NCBI GenBank assembly: GCA_019351975.1
Contig: JABBOG010000007.1
Span: 46,159 to 110,158 of the forward strand
Origin: Acidobacteriota bacterium
GTDB lineage: Bacteria; Acidobacteriota; Terriglobia; Terriglobales; Acidobacteriaceae
Direction of reading: 5' to 3'
Length of the DNA: 64,000 nt
The position numbers and the translations under genes were made by a program. Under the pieces are notes generated by a model. That model saw nothing but the letters and a program-made list of their open reading frames with translations, searched no databases and was not told where the DNA came from. Below, piece after piece: positions 45,233-54,468 of the stretch; position 1 is the first letter of the stretch, and every line of letters starts with the position of its first letter.

Positions 45233-47701
45233 TCACGATTGCGGGCGCTCCGACGCATCGCCTTGCGACTGAACCTTCGGGTGAATGTCCACCTGAAGGT
45301 TTCGCCCGAGCCACTTGTCCTCCTCCGGCCAGTGCATGGTGAAGATGATACTTCCGGTCTGGTCGGCAGCGATCGGTATATCGACGAATGTGCCTGGACG
45401 ACCGACGATCCTTGCATCGAGGCGGCATTGCGTGGCCCAGTCGTCGATGGTGTAGACGACGCTGAATCGGGATTCGTCGATGATGCGTAACGTGCCTCCC
45501 TGCACCGCGGAGCAGATGGGTCGGCCTAGCTGGAAGATCTCCAGCCGGCTGTGAAAGCTGCGCTTTTCTTTGGGTACGGCGTAGCGTTGCTCGACGACGG
45601 AGATGCGGTCGAAGACCTTTTTGTCTGCGACGGATCGGAGAAGCTTGATGTACTCCGCGTGTGCCCATACCAAGGGCTGGGCGGAGCCTGCCGATCGACC
45701 GAGATACAGGTCCTCCGAGGGCATATCGGCGTAGTCCCAGACCTGTTCGGGGAGCATGTCGCCGACGGAGCTGAACTGCTCCATGGCCTTGATGTACAAG
45801 CTGACGTCGTTGCCTGCGGCGAGCTCATAGTGAGCGCGTTCCCCGGCCAGGATAGGCCATGCCCTGCCTTGGCCCCAACCCATGTACGGGCCTCCATCCT
45901 TTCGCTGACCGTAGCCATCGTGGTTGTAGCGACGCCAGCAGGGACCGTAGGGTGTTTCGATCTTCAGCACAGCGTCGACGACTTTGAGGGAGTTCACGAT
46001 CAGGGGGTCGTCGGCGCGGCGCACGCCGTAACGGACCAACTCCAGGAATCCTGGATCGACGATCTGCCGGGCTTCGAATGCAAATTGCTCGTCCGGGGCG
46101 CGATTTGCGATGTGAATCATGCCGATGGGGATGTCGGGGTTGTGAAATGGTTCGCCGACCGCAGGTGGACGGATGCGCATGTAGTGGTGCGGGATCTCCG
46201 GCACAAGCGTTCCGTGCATTGTGGTCGTCCACGCGTCGAGATGGGCTTCAATCCAGTCGGCGTAGTCTTCGAGAAAGGTACCCATCTCATCGGAGCCGTG
46301 CGCACGGCAGATATCTGCGGCGCAGACGAGCGCGGAGATGACGACGGCGAGCGTGGAAGGGCTGTAGCCGGGATTTTCTTCCCAGCGTTCCTGCTGTGTG
46401 ACGGGGGCATAGCGGACGAGGAAGGCGGATGCAGCGGAGACGAAGTGGAAGATGTCGAACTCACCCAGACCGTCCATCTTCCAAAGCCGCCAGGCAAGCA
46501 GGATCGGAAATGCCACTTCGTCGAGTTGAATCCCTGACCAGTAGGGCGAGCCATCGATCCAGAAGTTCTGCGCGAAGCCGCCGTTGGGGTGCTGCGTGCA
46601 GGCCAGGTAGACGAGGGCGCGGAGAGCGGTCTCCACGCGCCCGCATGCGAGGAGCGCGGTTGCCGATTGCACCATGTCGCGGGTCCATACGAGGTGGTAG
46701 CCGCCAAGATCGTCGTCGGATTTTGAAGCTCCCCAGGGGATGGACGCGGAGGCGATGAAGGCACCTGAGTAGGTCTTATCTTCGTGGGCAAGAATGATGG
46801 CGTGCGATGCGCGCATCAGCTTGCCGCCATCGGTGGAAACGGCTTCGAGTTCGGCAGGCGGAAGCGCACGGTGCCACTGGTCGATGAACCTGCGCCGATG
46901 CTCTGCGTAGTCTGTCGATAAAGATTGCATCATGCCGGCGAGGGCGGAGTGGTGGCCGTTGCCGAGCGAGATCGCGATGGTGAACTCGCGGTGCTTCGCA
47001 ACATCGATCTCGCCCATCATGGCGATGTTGCCGTCGAGTGCCTGACCAAACTGCCAGGTCATCTGCATGTGGCTTGAGAGGTCCTGGTAGCCGTCGCTGG
47101 CACCCACGTAGCCGATGCTGCTGCGTGTAAATCCGCAATCCGCACCGAAGGCGAGAGAGACGTTGTTTTTCCAGGCGAGGAGGCAGCGCTGACCGGCGAC
47201 GTCGAGCGCGCGTGCAGAGTTTCCAGCGCCGCCACCATCGAGATGCGGTGCAAGCAGAGCGTAGCACTTGAGGCGGGAGAGTGTCTCCTCTTCGCCCTCG
47301 ATCGTTACGTGCATCAGAACCACGGGATGGTGGGGATCGGTGATGAACTCCTTGGTGACGCTGTAGCGTGATCCGAGGTCGTGCGCGGTGACGCGGACGG
47401 CGAGCGCGTTCGGATCGATGTAGCGAAAGTCGTAGTGGAGATCGCGCTTCTCTTCGTGAAAGAAGGTCTCTCCGTCGGTGAAGAGAAGCTCCATGTCGCG
47501 GGTCTGAGGATGGTCTATGGTTGGGTAATAGATCTCGTTCAGCGTGCCGTGGGAGGCTGTGAACCAGATCAGGCTCGAAGAGGCGTAAGCTGTGCTGACG
47601 ACGTCTTTTTTGCTGGAAGTCCAGCGCGGCTCGAGCCCGGGTGAGCCAAACGCAGGTCCATCGTCGTCCAACCATCTGTAATTTCCACCGAATACACTCA
47701 T
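45233..47701 (-). CDS. GH15 glucoamylase-type glucan 1,4-alpha-glucosidase
   Basis: About 822 residues from the ATG at 47701; a GTG at 47740 preceded by AGGA is an equally possible start. The N-terminal super-sandwich domain (PAFGSPGLEPRWTSSKKDVV, WFTASHGTLNEIYYPTID) is followed by the (alpha/alpha)6 barrel with YHLVWTRDMVQSATALL, the general-acid segment RWEENPGYSPSTLA and the general-base segment DMLPEQVWDYAD. It lacks a signal peptide, so it should release glucose from glycogen-type or malto-oligosaccharides in the cytoplasm. A short C-terminal beta domain follows. Confidence 0.92.
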   Translation of the reverse strand: MSVFGGNYRWLDDDGPAFGSPGLEPRWTSSKKDVVSTAYASSSLIWFTASHGTLNEIYYPTIDHPQTRDMELLFTDGETFFHEEKRDLHYDFRYIDPNALAVRVTAHDLGSRYSVTKEFITDPHHPVVLMHVTIEGEEETLSRLKCYALLAPHLDGGGAGNSARALDVAGQRCLLAWKNNVSLAFGADCGFTRSSIGYVGASDGYQDLSSHMQMTWQFGQALDGNIAMMGEIDVAKHREFTIAISLGNGHHSALAGMMQSLSTDYAEHRRRFIDQWHRALPPAELEAVSTDGGKLMRASHAIILAHEDKTYSGAFIASASIPWGASKSDDDLGGYHLVWTRDMVQSATALLACGRVETALRALVYLACTQHPNGGFAQNFWIDGSPYWSGIQLDEVAFPILLAWRLWKMDGLGEFDIFHFVSAASAFLVRYAPVTQQERWEENPGYSPSTLAVVISALVCAADICRAHGSDEMGTFLEDYADWIEAHLDAWTTTMHGTLVPEIPHHYMRIRPPAVGEPFHNPDIPIGMIHIANRAPDEQFAFEARQIVDPGFLELVRYGVRRADDPLIVNSLKVVDAVLKIETPYGPCWRRYNHDGYGQRKDGGPYMGWGQGRAWPILAGERAHYELAAGNDVSLYIKAMEQFSSVGDMLPEQVWDYADMPSEDLYLGRSAGSAQPLVWAHAEYIKLLRSVADKKVFDRISVVEQRYAVPKEKRSFHSRLEIFQLGRPICSAVQGGTLRIIDESRFSVVYTIDDWATQCRLDARIVGRPGTFVDIPIAADQTGSIIFTMHWPEEDKWLGRNLQVDIHPKVQSQGDASERPQS

Positions 47702-47788
47702 GCAGCCTATTCGACCACAAAGCTGCGAAAGTAGTTTCACATTCCTGCATCAATTCACAGCGCGGTGCTAATCTCTAGGCTGCCGCAC

Positions 47789-47806
47789 CGTGCACGTGCG
47801 TGCACG
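47789..47806. promoter_or_regulatory. Inverted repeat upstream of superoxide dismutase
   Basis: CGTGCACG-TG-CGTGCACG: two copies of a self-complementary octamer 2 bp apart, 80 bp before the sod start and within the space shared with the divergent GH15 gene. It could bind a dimeric regulator or form a hairpin. Confidence 0.4.
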
Positions 47807-47886
47807 CATCCAATCTAACGGATCTCTCGCGGCGTCGGTACGTCGCCAAACCCCTGAACTTTCAAGAACGAAAAAGGAGTACATTC

Positions 47887-48498
47887 ATGGCCTTTGAACT
47901 TCCCCCACTTCCTTACGACTACGCGGCGCTTGAGCCTACTATCGACGAAGCGACGATGAAACTGCATCACGATAAGCATCATGCAGCGTATGTTGCCAAC
48001 CTTAACGGGGCCGTCGACAAGCACCCGGATCTGGGCAAAAAGACGCCCGAAGAGCTGCTGCAGAACCTCGACAGTGTTCCCGAGGATGTTCGCGCGGTGG
48101 TTCGCAACAATGGCGGCGGCCATGTGAACCACACGATGTTCTGGCAGATCATGAAGCCCAAGGGCGGCGGTACTCCTACCGGGGATATCGGCTCGCAGAT
48201 CGATACCGACTTCGGCAGCTTCGAAGACTTCAAGAAGAAGTTCAACGAAGCGGCTGCAAAGCAGTTTGGATCGGGCTGGGGATGGCTCGTCTACAAGGGC
48301 GGAAAGCTCGAAATTATCACCACGCCGAATCAGGACAACCCGCTGTCGCAGGGTCTGTTTCCGATTCTTGGGAACGATGTGTGGGAGCATGCCTATTATC
48401 TGAAGTACAACAATCGCCGTCCCGAGTATCTTGCCGCATGGTGGGATGTTGTGAACTGGGATGAGGTCAACAAGCGCTTCACGCAAGCCAAAAAGTAG
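47887..48498 (+). CDS. sodA: Superoxide dismutase, Mn-type by motif
   Basis: 203 residues from the ATG at 47887, preceded by AAAGGAG. Metal ligands appear in [27 protein letters not shown] and [15 protein letters not shown]. The Gly run before VNHTMFW and Gln in [11 protein letters not shown] point to the Mn type rather than Fe, though cambialistic enzymes exist. No signal peptide is present, so it is cytoplasmic. It removes superoxide. Length is usual. Confidence 0.95.
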   Translation: MAFELPPLPYDYAALEPTIDEATMKLHHDKHHAAYVANLNGAVDKHPDLGKKTPEELLQNLDSVPEDVRAVVRNNGGGHVNHTMFWQIMKPKGGGTPTGDIGSQIDTDFGSFEDFKKKFNEAAAKQFGSGWGWLVYKGGKLEIITTPNQDNPLSQGLFPILGNDVWEHAYYLKYNNRRPEYLAAWWDVVNWDEVNKRFTQAKK

Positions 48499-48646
48499 GC
48501 TGTAGAACAAGAAGTCGTGCTGCAGAACAAGCGCACTCACGGACGCAGAAGCGGTCCATGGGTGCGCTGGTTGTTCGACCCAGGCCGCATTGGCGCATGC
48601 CAGCCGGATGCCTTAGAGTGAGGGTGTTGCCCTTTGGAGGTCGGAT

Positions 48647-49060
48647 ATCAAGCTCAACTATGCCACGCTTCTTGTTGCGGCCATTGCAATCGTTATGTTT
48701 GAGGGTAGATTTTGCACGCCGCCGTGGTCGCCGGTGCGCATTGCAGCGTTACTGATCGCAGGTATCTCGTTCGGCCTGCTGGTGCTCGCCCGTGTGCAGC
48801 TGGGCAATGCCTTCAGCATTCAAGCGAAGGCGGAGACGCTGGTGACAACGGGAGTTTACGCACGGATTCGCAACCCCATCTATGTTTTCAGCACGCTGTT
48901 GCTCGCTGCACTTGTCGTCTTTGACCGTGCACCGAAGCTGTTGCCTGGCCTGCTTGTTCTCATCCCGCTTCAAGCCTATCGCGCCCATAACGAGGAGAAG
49001 GTGCTTGCGCAGAAGTTCGGTCCGGCGTATGCGGACTACAAGCGGCAGACCTGGTTCTGA
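48647..49060 (+). CDS. Small isoprenylcysteine-carboxyl-methyltransferase-like membrane protein, possible ATC start
   Basis: 121 residues from the ATG at 48695, or 137 from an in-frame ATC at 48647 that stands 6 bases after a perfect GGAGG. The longer form adds a first membrane helix (KLNYATLLVAAIAIVMFEG), expected for the family; the in-frame stop upstream (TAG at about 48614) leaves no ATG, GTG or TTG in between. The conserved region GVYARIRNPIY, a later EEKVLAQKFGPAYADYKRQT and the membrane helices match the ICMT/PEMT fold, which methylates lipids or prenylcysteine with S-adenosylmethionine. Substrate unknown. Confidence 0.75.
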   Translation: MKLNYATLLVAAIAIVMFEGRFCTPPWSPVRIAALLIAGISFGLLVLARVQLGNAFSIQAKAETLVTTGVYARIRNPIYVFSTLLLAALVVFDRAPKLLPGLLVLIPLQAYRAHNEEKVLAQKFGPAYADYKRQTWF

Positions 49061-49106
49061 ATTGATGGTTCTAAGTTTGCACCGCGAGCGGCGGTTATGG
49101 AACGAA

Positions 49107-49134
49107 CAAAAGCCCTCCTGCTGGAGGGCTTTTG
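49107..49134. terminator. Bidirectional terminator between ICMT-like gene and typA
   Basis: CAAAAGCCCTCC-TGCT-GGAGGGCTTTTG: a 12-bp stem with an A-tract on one side and a T-tract on the other, placed between two convergent genes. Confidence 0.9.
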
Positions 49135-49155
49135 CGGAGGTGATCCAGAGGCAGC

Positions 49156-50994
49156 TTACTGCAGGGTGCTTCCGCCGCGATTGCCTTTTGGCCGCCGGTT
49201 TATCTGAAGCACTTTCTTTCTCATGCGAAGGGACTTCGGTGTGACCTCAACGAGTTCATCGTCGGCGATGAATTCGATCGACTGCTCGAGGGTGAGGCTC
49301 TTGAACGGAACGAGTCGCACGGCATCATCGGAGCCTGAAGCGCGCATGTTGGTCAGCTTCTTCTCGCGCACGCAATTGACGTCGAGGTCGTTGTCGCGTG
49401 AGTGTTCGCCGATGATCATGCCTTCGTAGACCTCAACGCCGTCGCCGAGGAACAGGATGCCGCGCTCCTGGATGCCGTCGAGGGCGTAGAGGGTGGTGAC
49501 GCCCTGGCGGTCAGAGATCAGCGCGCCGGAAGGCCGCTGCGGAATCTCGCCCGTGTACGGGATATAGTCGCCGGCGATGGAGTTCATCACGATGGTTCCG
49601 CGTGTCTCGGTCAGCATTTCATTGCGGAGGCCGATCAGCCCGCGCGAGGGGACCTTGAACTCCATGCGGACGCGGCCTGAGCCGTGGTTGGCCATCTTGA
49701 CCATCTCGCCTTTTCTCGGTCCAAGGCGCTCGATGACGGTGCCGACGAAGTTCTCGGGGATATCGATGGTCAGAATCTCGGAGGGCTCCATCAGTTGGTC
49801 GTCGATGCGCTTGGTGACGATCTGCGGACGGGAAACCATCATCTCGAAGCCTTCACGGCGCATCATTTCGATCAGAACGGAGAGCTGCAATTCGCCGCGT
49901 CCGAGCACCTTGAAGTTATCCGGTGTGCCGGTATCTTCTACGCGAATGGAAACGTTGGTCAGAAGCTCTTTTTCAAGACGCTCCTTGATGTTGCGCGAGG
50001 TCACGAGCTTGCCTTCGCGTCCGGCGAAGGGACCGTTGTTGACGGAAAACACGATTGCGATGGTTGGCTCGTCGATCTTGATGGGCGGCAGCGGCTTGGG
50101 GTTCTCGAGAGCGCAGAAGCTCTCGCCGATGGTGATTCCGGGGATTCCCGCAACCGCGATGATGTCGCCAACTTCGGTGACTTCGGTGTCTGTGCGCTTG
50201 AGGCCGTTGAAGGTGAAGAGCTTGGTTACTTTGACCGTCTCAAGCTTGCCGTCGACCTTGGACAGAGAGACTTCCTGGCCGATGCGGAGGGTTCCGTTGA
50301 ATACGCGCGCGATGGCGAGGCGGCCCAGGTAGTCTGAGTAGTCGAGGTTGGTCACCAACACCTGCAGGTCGCCATCGGCGGTTCCGGTTGCAGCAGGGAT
50401 TGTCTTGAAGATCAGCTCGAAGAGGGGCTGCAGGTCGGTGCCCGGAACGTTGATATCCATCGTTGCGGTTCCGGCCTTACCGTTGGTGTAGATCACCGGG
50501 AACTCAAGCACGGACTCATCCGCATCGAGGTCGATAAACAGGTCGTACACCTCGTTGAGCACTTCCTGCGTGCGTGCATCGGGGCGATCGATCTTGTTGA
50601 TTACCACGATGGGTGTGAGCTTCGCCTCAAGGGCCTTGGAAAGCACGTAGCGGGTCTGCGGCAGCGGACCTTCGGACGCATCGACTAGAAGCACGACGCC
50701 GTCCACCATCTTGAGTGCGCGTTCGACTTCACCGCCAAAGTCCGCGTGGCCTGGCGTATCCACGATGTTGATTTTGGAGTCGTGATATTGGATGGCGGTG
50801 TTTTTGGCCAGAATCGTGATGCCGCGTTCTTTTTCGAGGTCGTTGGAGTCCATGACGCGTTCTGCAACGGCCTCATTGGACCGGAACGTGCCTGACTGGC
50901 GGAGCATGGCGTCCACGAGCGTGGTTTTGCCGTGGTCAACGTGGGCGATAATGGCGATATTACGGATTGCTTGGGTGGTCGTAGAAGTACTCAC
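49156..50994 (-). CDS. typA: Translational GTPase TypA/BipA
   Basis: 612 residues. G motifs: [13 protein letters not shown] (G1), ERGITI (G2 region), DTPGHADF (G3), [10 protein letters not shown] (G4). The beta-barrel and EF-G-like domains follow, with [18 protein letters not shown] and [19 protein letters not shown], and the C-terminal domain ends KNRRPKGN-like with a basic tail. It binds the ribosome and aids 50S assembly and stress or cold adaptation. Full length for the family. It is monocistronic between a terminator and a 154-bp spacer. Confidence 0.97.
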   Translation of the reverse strand: MSTSTTTQAIRNIAIIAHVDHGKTTLVDAMLRQSGTFRSNEAVAERVMDSNDLEKERGITILAKNTAIQYHDSKINIVDTPGHADFGGEVERALKMVDGVVLLVDASEGPLPQTRYVLSKALEAKLTPIVVINKIDRPDARTQEVLNEVYDLFIDLDADESVLEFPVIYTNGKAGTATMDINVPGTDLQPLFELIFKTIPAATGTADGDLQVLVTNLDYSDYLGRLAIARVFNGTLRIGQEVSLSKVDGKLETVKVTKLFTFNGLKRTDTEVTEVGDIIAVAGIPGITIGESFCALENPKPLPPIKIDEPTIAIVFSVNNGPFAGREGKLVTSRNIKERLEKELLTNVSIRVEDTGTPDNFKVLGRGELQLSVLIEMMRREGFEMMVSRPQIVTKRIDDQLMEPSEILTIDIPENFVGTVIERLGPRKGEMVKMANHGSGRVRMEFKVPSRGLIGLRNEMLTETRGTIVMNSIAGDYIPYTGEIPQRPSGALISDRQGVTTLYALDGIQERGILFLGDGVEVYEGMIIGEHSRDNDLDVNCVREKKLTNMRASGSDDAVRLVPFKSLTLEQSIEFIADDELVEVTPKSLRMRKKVLQINRRPKGNRGGSTLQ

Positions 50995-51148
50995 TGCGTT
51001 GGGATGTCCTGTTCTTTAGCGGGGCGTAGGGTCGCAAATCCGCGCCGTCATTCGGATATAGCTTCGCAGGTGACACAAAAGGCGAAGAGCGCGTTACCTT
51101 CAGTCTACCGCAGCCGCTGGGTCTGTACCTACCGAGTTTCAACGGATG

Positions 51149-52462
51149 TTACATTGCTGCATCGTTTCCAGGTGCCGGCGACCGGGGTGTGACCGGTTTG
51201 TCGCGAACGATCTGGAGAGCCTCTTTGAGCTGTGCCCACTTCTTTGGCTTGTCTTCGAGGGCGTCCTTTGCGCGGGGATTCCGGTAGAAATGATCGATAT
51301 CTGCGAGAATCCCTGGCGTAATGTGAGCGTTTTTGTCGCTTGCAAGATGCTCAACCCACTGAGCGTACGTGAGATCCGCTAACTTGTACTCGCCTTGTGT
51401 TGTCTCTCCGCCGGTGTCGAAGTCCAGCTCGGGAATCGACGGCGGCTGCCGCGCGGGTGCCGCAGCGACCGCTTCCACTTCAGACCTGTAGGCATTCTCT
51501 ACAGCGTTGAAGTTCGCCAGATACTGCGTTTGCTGTGCGCTATCGGGCAGATGCAATTTGAGTGCGCTGAAGGGGCCGACCTTAGGGAGCAGGTTGATGA
51601 AGAAGGCGAGGATTCGGGCGCCTACGGTCGGACGTTGGTACTGCCTGCCGTACACCTTCTCAAAGTTGGTGCGGCTAAGGCGATACCGGAACTCGTTCTT
51701 GGCGACGCTGGGGTTCGCCTTCTGGATCTGCTTCGCGTATCCCGCCAACGCAATCTTTGTCGCCTCTGGAATCAGTCTCGAGACAGAGTAGCGATAGGAT
51801 TCGACCGAGAGGTCTTCATGGCTGAGCACATCGCTGATGGGCAGACCGTATGTCTGTTCAAAGGCCTTGTTCATGAGCGGCTCGGCGACCTGGAAGCCAA
51901 TGAAGTCGCGGTAATTCTGCTGCGAGTACGCGCCGTGGGCCACTTCTACGACGTCGAAGCCGAACTCGTTGCGCAGATGGGCGGTCGTATCGTCATCATA
52001 GGTAACGATGCGGCCGAACCTGTGCCGCAATTTGGGATACTCTTCGCCGGTGATGATGTTGACGGTGGGATGGCCGACGGTGTCGCCGTAATAGTGCGCC
52101 AGAGCTCCCAGCGCAAAGGCATATTCTTCGGGCGTTGTGGAGTCGCGGAGGAGCGCTTGGACGAATGCATCCGTTCGGGCGTAGTGCAGCAGGTTGGAGA
52201 ACTCCTTGCTGCCGAGCGGATAGTAGCCCATGTCCTGAATGACGGAGCCGCCGTAGGCATACGCATGGCATTTCGTCAGTTCATCCTTTGTAAGCCCGGG
52301 ATAGCGTTTTTCGAGCAGCGGGATGAGGTAGTGGGGCCAGGCCATATCCACGACCTCTTCATGCGAAAGCAAAGAGTACGCGTGTGCAGTGCCGTATGCG
52401 GCGAAACAAGTGAATACCAGTACCGCCCAACGAAGAGCCTGGGTAACACGCACGTAAGTCAC
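51149..52462 (-). CDS. Secreted zinc-dependent phospholipase C-like protein
   Basis: 437 residues from a GTG start with AGGA upstream; signal peptide ends near YGTAHAY. The zinc-dependent phospholipase C domain (PF00882 type) is visible from YSLLSHEEVVDMAW through HYARTDAF, ALGALAHYYGDTVGHPTVN and RHRFGRIVTYDDD, which carry the clustered His and Asp ligands. The C-terminal third is helical and proline-rich with no motif. It may hydrolyse phospholipids outside the inner membrane. It is divergent from the ATP-grasp gene. Confidence 0.87.
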   Translation of the reverse strand: MTYVRVTQALRWAVLVFTCFAAYGTAHAYSLLSHEEVVDMAWPHYLIPLLEKRYPGLTKDELTKCHAYAYGGSVIQDMGYYPLGSKEFSNLLHYARTDAFVQALLRDSTTPEEYAFALGALAHYYGDTVGHPTVNIITGEEYPKLRHRFGRIVTYDDDTTAHLRNEFGFDVVEVAHGAYSQQNYRDFIGFQVAEPLMNKAFEQTYGLPISDVLSHEDLSVESYRYSVSRLIPEATKIALAGYAKQIQKANPSVAKNEFRYRLSRTNFEKVYGRQYQRPTVGARILAFFINLLPKVGPFSALKLHLPDSAQQTQYLANFNAVENAYRSEVEAVAAAPARQPPSIPELDFDTGGETTQGEYKLADLTYAQWVEHLASDKNAHITPGILADIDHFYRNPRAKDALEDKPKKWAQLKEALQIVRDKPVTPRSPAPGNDAAM

Positions 52463-52556
52463 TTCGATGTTCCTGTCTTTCTTGTCATTTAAGGCTCACC
52501 TGCGTTTGATGTGCCAGAGTCCAAAAAGGTAGACCGATTGGTATGGGTATTTAACC

Positions 52557-52562
52557 TATACT
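52557..52562 (+). promoter_or_regulatory. Candidate -10 element (TATACT) directly before ATP-grasp gene
   Basis: TATACT ends 8 bases before the ATG at 52571 and no Shine-Dalgarno sequence is present, so the transcript may begin at or next to the start codon (leaderless). The -35 region is poor. Confidence 0.45.
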
Positions 52563-52570
52563 AAAGTCCC

Positions 52571-54043
52571 ATGGATAACATCTCGCCTGAAGTTCGGCTG
52601 CAGCACCCTATTGCGGCCACGCAGAACTATCATCTGGACCATGCGTTCGACGAGATGTTCGTCGGCAAGGACGCCCTGCGCGAGCACTATGGACCTCTTC
52701 TGGAGCACTTTTCTGCTCTTCCCAATGACGAGGTGCAGCGCCGCAAGCATGCAGCCGACCTCAGTTTTCTCAATCAGGGCATTACGTTCACTGTTTACGG
52801 ACGAGAAGAAGGTACGGAAAAGATCTTCCCGTACGACCTGCTTCCGCGAATCATCACCAGCGCCGAATGGGCAAAGGTCGAGCACGGGCTTACACAGCGC
52901 ATTACCGCTCTCAATCTGTTTCTCAAGGACATCTATAACGAGGGACGGATCCTTAAAGACGGCATTGTGCCAAGGGAGATTGTGTACTCCTGTCAGCACT
53001 TTCGCCGCCAGATGGTCGGCCTGCAGGTGCCGCGAAACGTCTACATCGCGGTCTGCGGGACGGACTTGATTCGCCTCGAAAACGGTGATTTTGCCGTGCT
53101 TGAAGACAATCTTCGCGTCCCTTCCGGGGTGAGCTATATGCTCACCAACCGGCGCGTGATGAAGCGCATCTTTCCACAGCTTTTTCGCAACTACAACGTG
53201 CGGCCCATCGAGCAGTACACTCAGTTGCTACTGAGCACATTACGATCGCTTGCACCGGAGGGGCGGCCGGAGCCGAACATCGTTCTGCTGTCGCCTGGAG
53301 TGTTCAACTCCGCGTACTTCGAGCATGCGTATCTGGCGCGCCAGATGGGGATCGAACTGGTGGAAGGGCGCGATCTGGTGGTTCACGACAATATCTGCTA
53401 CATGCGGACGACGAGCGGTCTGCGGCGGGTGGATGTGATCTACCGCCGGGTCGATGATGACTTCATCGATCCGCTCAGCTTTCGGTCAGACTCCATTCTG
53501 GGGGCGGCAGGTCTGTTCAATGCGTACCGGGCGGGCAATGTCACCCTCGCGAATGCGTTCGGTACAGGCGTCGCGGATGATAAGGCGCTTTATGCCTACG
53601 TCCCGGACATCATCCGCTACTACCTCAGCGAAGAGCCGGTGCTCAATAATGTGGAGACGTTTCTCTGTACGCGCGAGAAAGAGCGCAACTACGTGCTTGC
53701 GAACCTGGAGAAACTCGTCGTGAAGGCCGTGGGAGAGTCTGGTGGCTACGGCATGTTGATTGGCACGCAGTCGACGCAGAAAGAGCGCGAGGTCTTCGCG
53801 GAGAAGATCAAGGCGAATCCTCGCAATTACATTGCGCAACCGACGATCAGCTTTTCGCGCGCGCCGTGCCTGATCGGTGACGAGCTGGAACCGCGCCACG
53901 TCGATCTGCGCCCCTATGTTTTGTATGGCGATAAAGTCACGATCGTCCCTGGCGGCTTGACGCGGGTCGCGCTCAAGCGTGGATCGCTGGTGGTGAACAG
54001 CTCCCAGGGGGGCGGCAGCAAGGACACCTGGGTGCTGAGTTAG
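52571..54043 (+). CDS. Circularly permuted type-2 ATP-grasp protein
   Basis: 490 residues with [49 protein letters not shown] core (read at about 150-185), [20 protein letters not shown] and [16 protein letters not shown], which together mark the DUF404/DUF407 circularly permuted ATP-grasp family. Such enzymes form amide or peptide bonds with ATP and are known to travel with alpha-E and transglutaminase genes, both found 1.6 and 3.7 kb downstream here. The substrate is unknown. It is probably cytoplasmic and full length. Confidence 0.93.
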   Translation: MDNISPEVRLQHPIAATQNYHLDHAFDEMFVGKDALREHYGPLLEHFSALPNDEVQRRKHAADLSFLNQGITFTVYGREEGTEKIFPYDLLPRIITSAEWAKVEHGLTQRITALNLFLKDIYNEGRILKDGIVPREIVYSCQHFRRQMVGLQVPRNVYIAVCGTDLIRLENGDFAVLEDNLRVPSGVSYMLTNRRVMKRIFPQLFRNYNVRPIEQYTQLLLSTLRSLAPEGRPEPNIVLLSPGVFNSAYFEHAYLARQMGIELVEGRDLVVHDNICYMRTTSGLRRVDVIYRRVDDDFIDPLSFRSDSILGAAGLFNAYRAGNVTLANAFGTGVADDKALYAYVPDIIRYYLSEEPVLNNVETFLCTREKERNYVLANLEKLVVKAVGESGGYGMLIGTQSTQKEREVFAEKIKANPRNYIAQPTISFSRAPCLIGDELEPRHVDLRPYVLYGDKVTIVPGGLTRVALKRGSLVVNSSQGGGSKDTWVLS

Positions 54044-54057
54044 AGCGGGCTATAGAG

Positions 54058-54189
54058 ATGAAAACGACCGCATATTTTCGAGAACAGGTTCTGCGTAAGA
54101 GACCATACATCCGAGTTGTTACTCTTGAAGACAGGGAGACCATCCACAACGCGTTAGCAGACAGTGGATTCCCGAGGAGGCAGCCATGA
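54058..54189 (+). pseudogene. Internally deleted DUF4258-type gene (43 codons)
   Basis: The frame reads MKTTAYFREQVLRKRPYI and then jumps to RVVTLEDRETIHNALADSGF before the stop. Full-length members of this family start with the same RKRPYI segment and end with LRVVTLEDG-type and TIHNAF-type text, separated by about 40 residues that are missing here. An in-frame deletion has joined the two ends. The stop overlaps the next ATG (ATGA). The product, if made, lacks the family core and is probably inactive. Confidence 0.72.
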
Positions 54190-54395
54190 AGCTCCACTAC
54201 GATAGCGAAACAGATTCTCTGTACATCGATCTCAGTGCTTCACCCAGCACAGATTCAAGGGAGATATCGGAGGGCTTGGTGGTCGACTATGACGAAGCTG
54301 GCAGGGTCGTAGGTCTCGACATCCAGCACGCCTCACAATCGCTTGATCTCTCCCGCATCGAAACCGAACATCTGCCCTTACCGATCAGCGCATAA
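54186..54395 (+). CDS. DUF2283 protein (antitoxin-like partner)
   Basis: 69 residues: MKLHYDSETDSLYIDLSA, then VVDYDEAGRVVGLDIQHASQ, the full DUF2283 fold. AGGAGG stands 5 bases before the ATG. DUF2283 genes often sit directly after a DUF4258-type gene and are suspected toxin-antitoxin or regulatory pairs. Here the upstream partner is internally deleted while this gene is intact. Role unproven. Confidence 0.85.
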   Translation: MKLHYDSETDSLYIDLSASPSTDSREISEGLVVDYDEAGRVVGLDIQHASQSLDLSRIETEHLPLPISA

Positions 54396-54468
54396 TGACA
54401 TTGCTAGTCCTGTGCCACTGCTGCAGCCGATTATCGGGGAGTTGAGAGATGATGAGTGTTCAACATCC

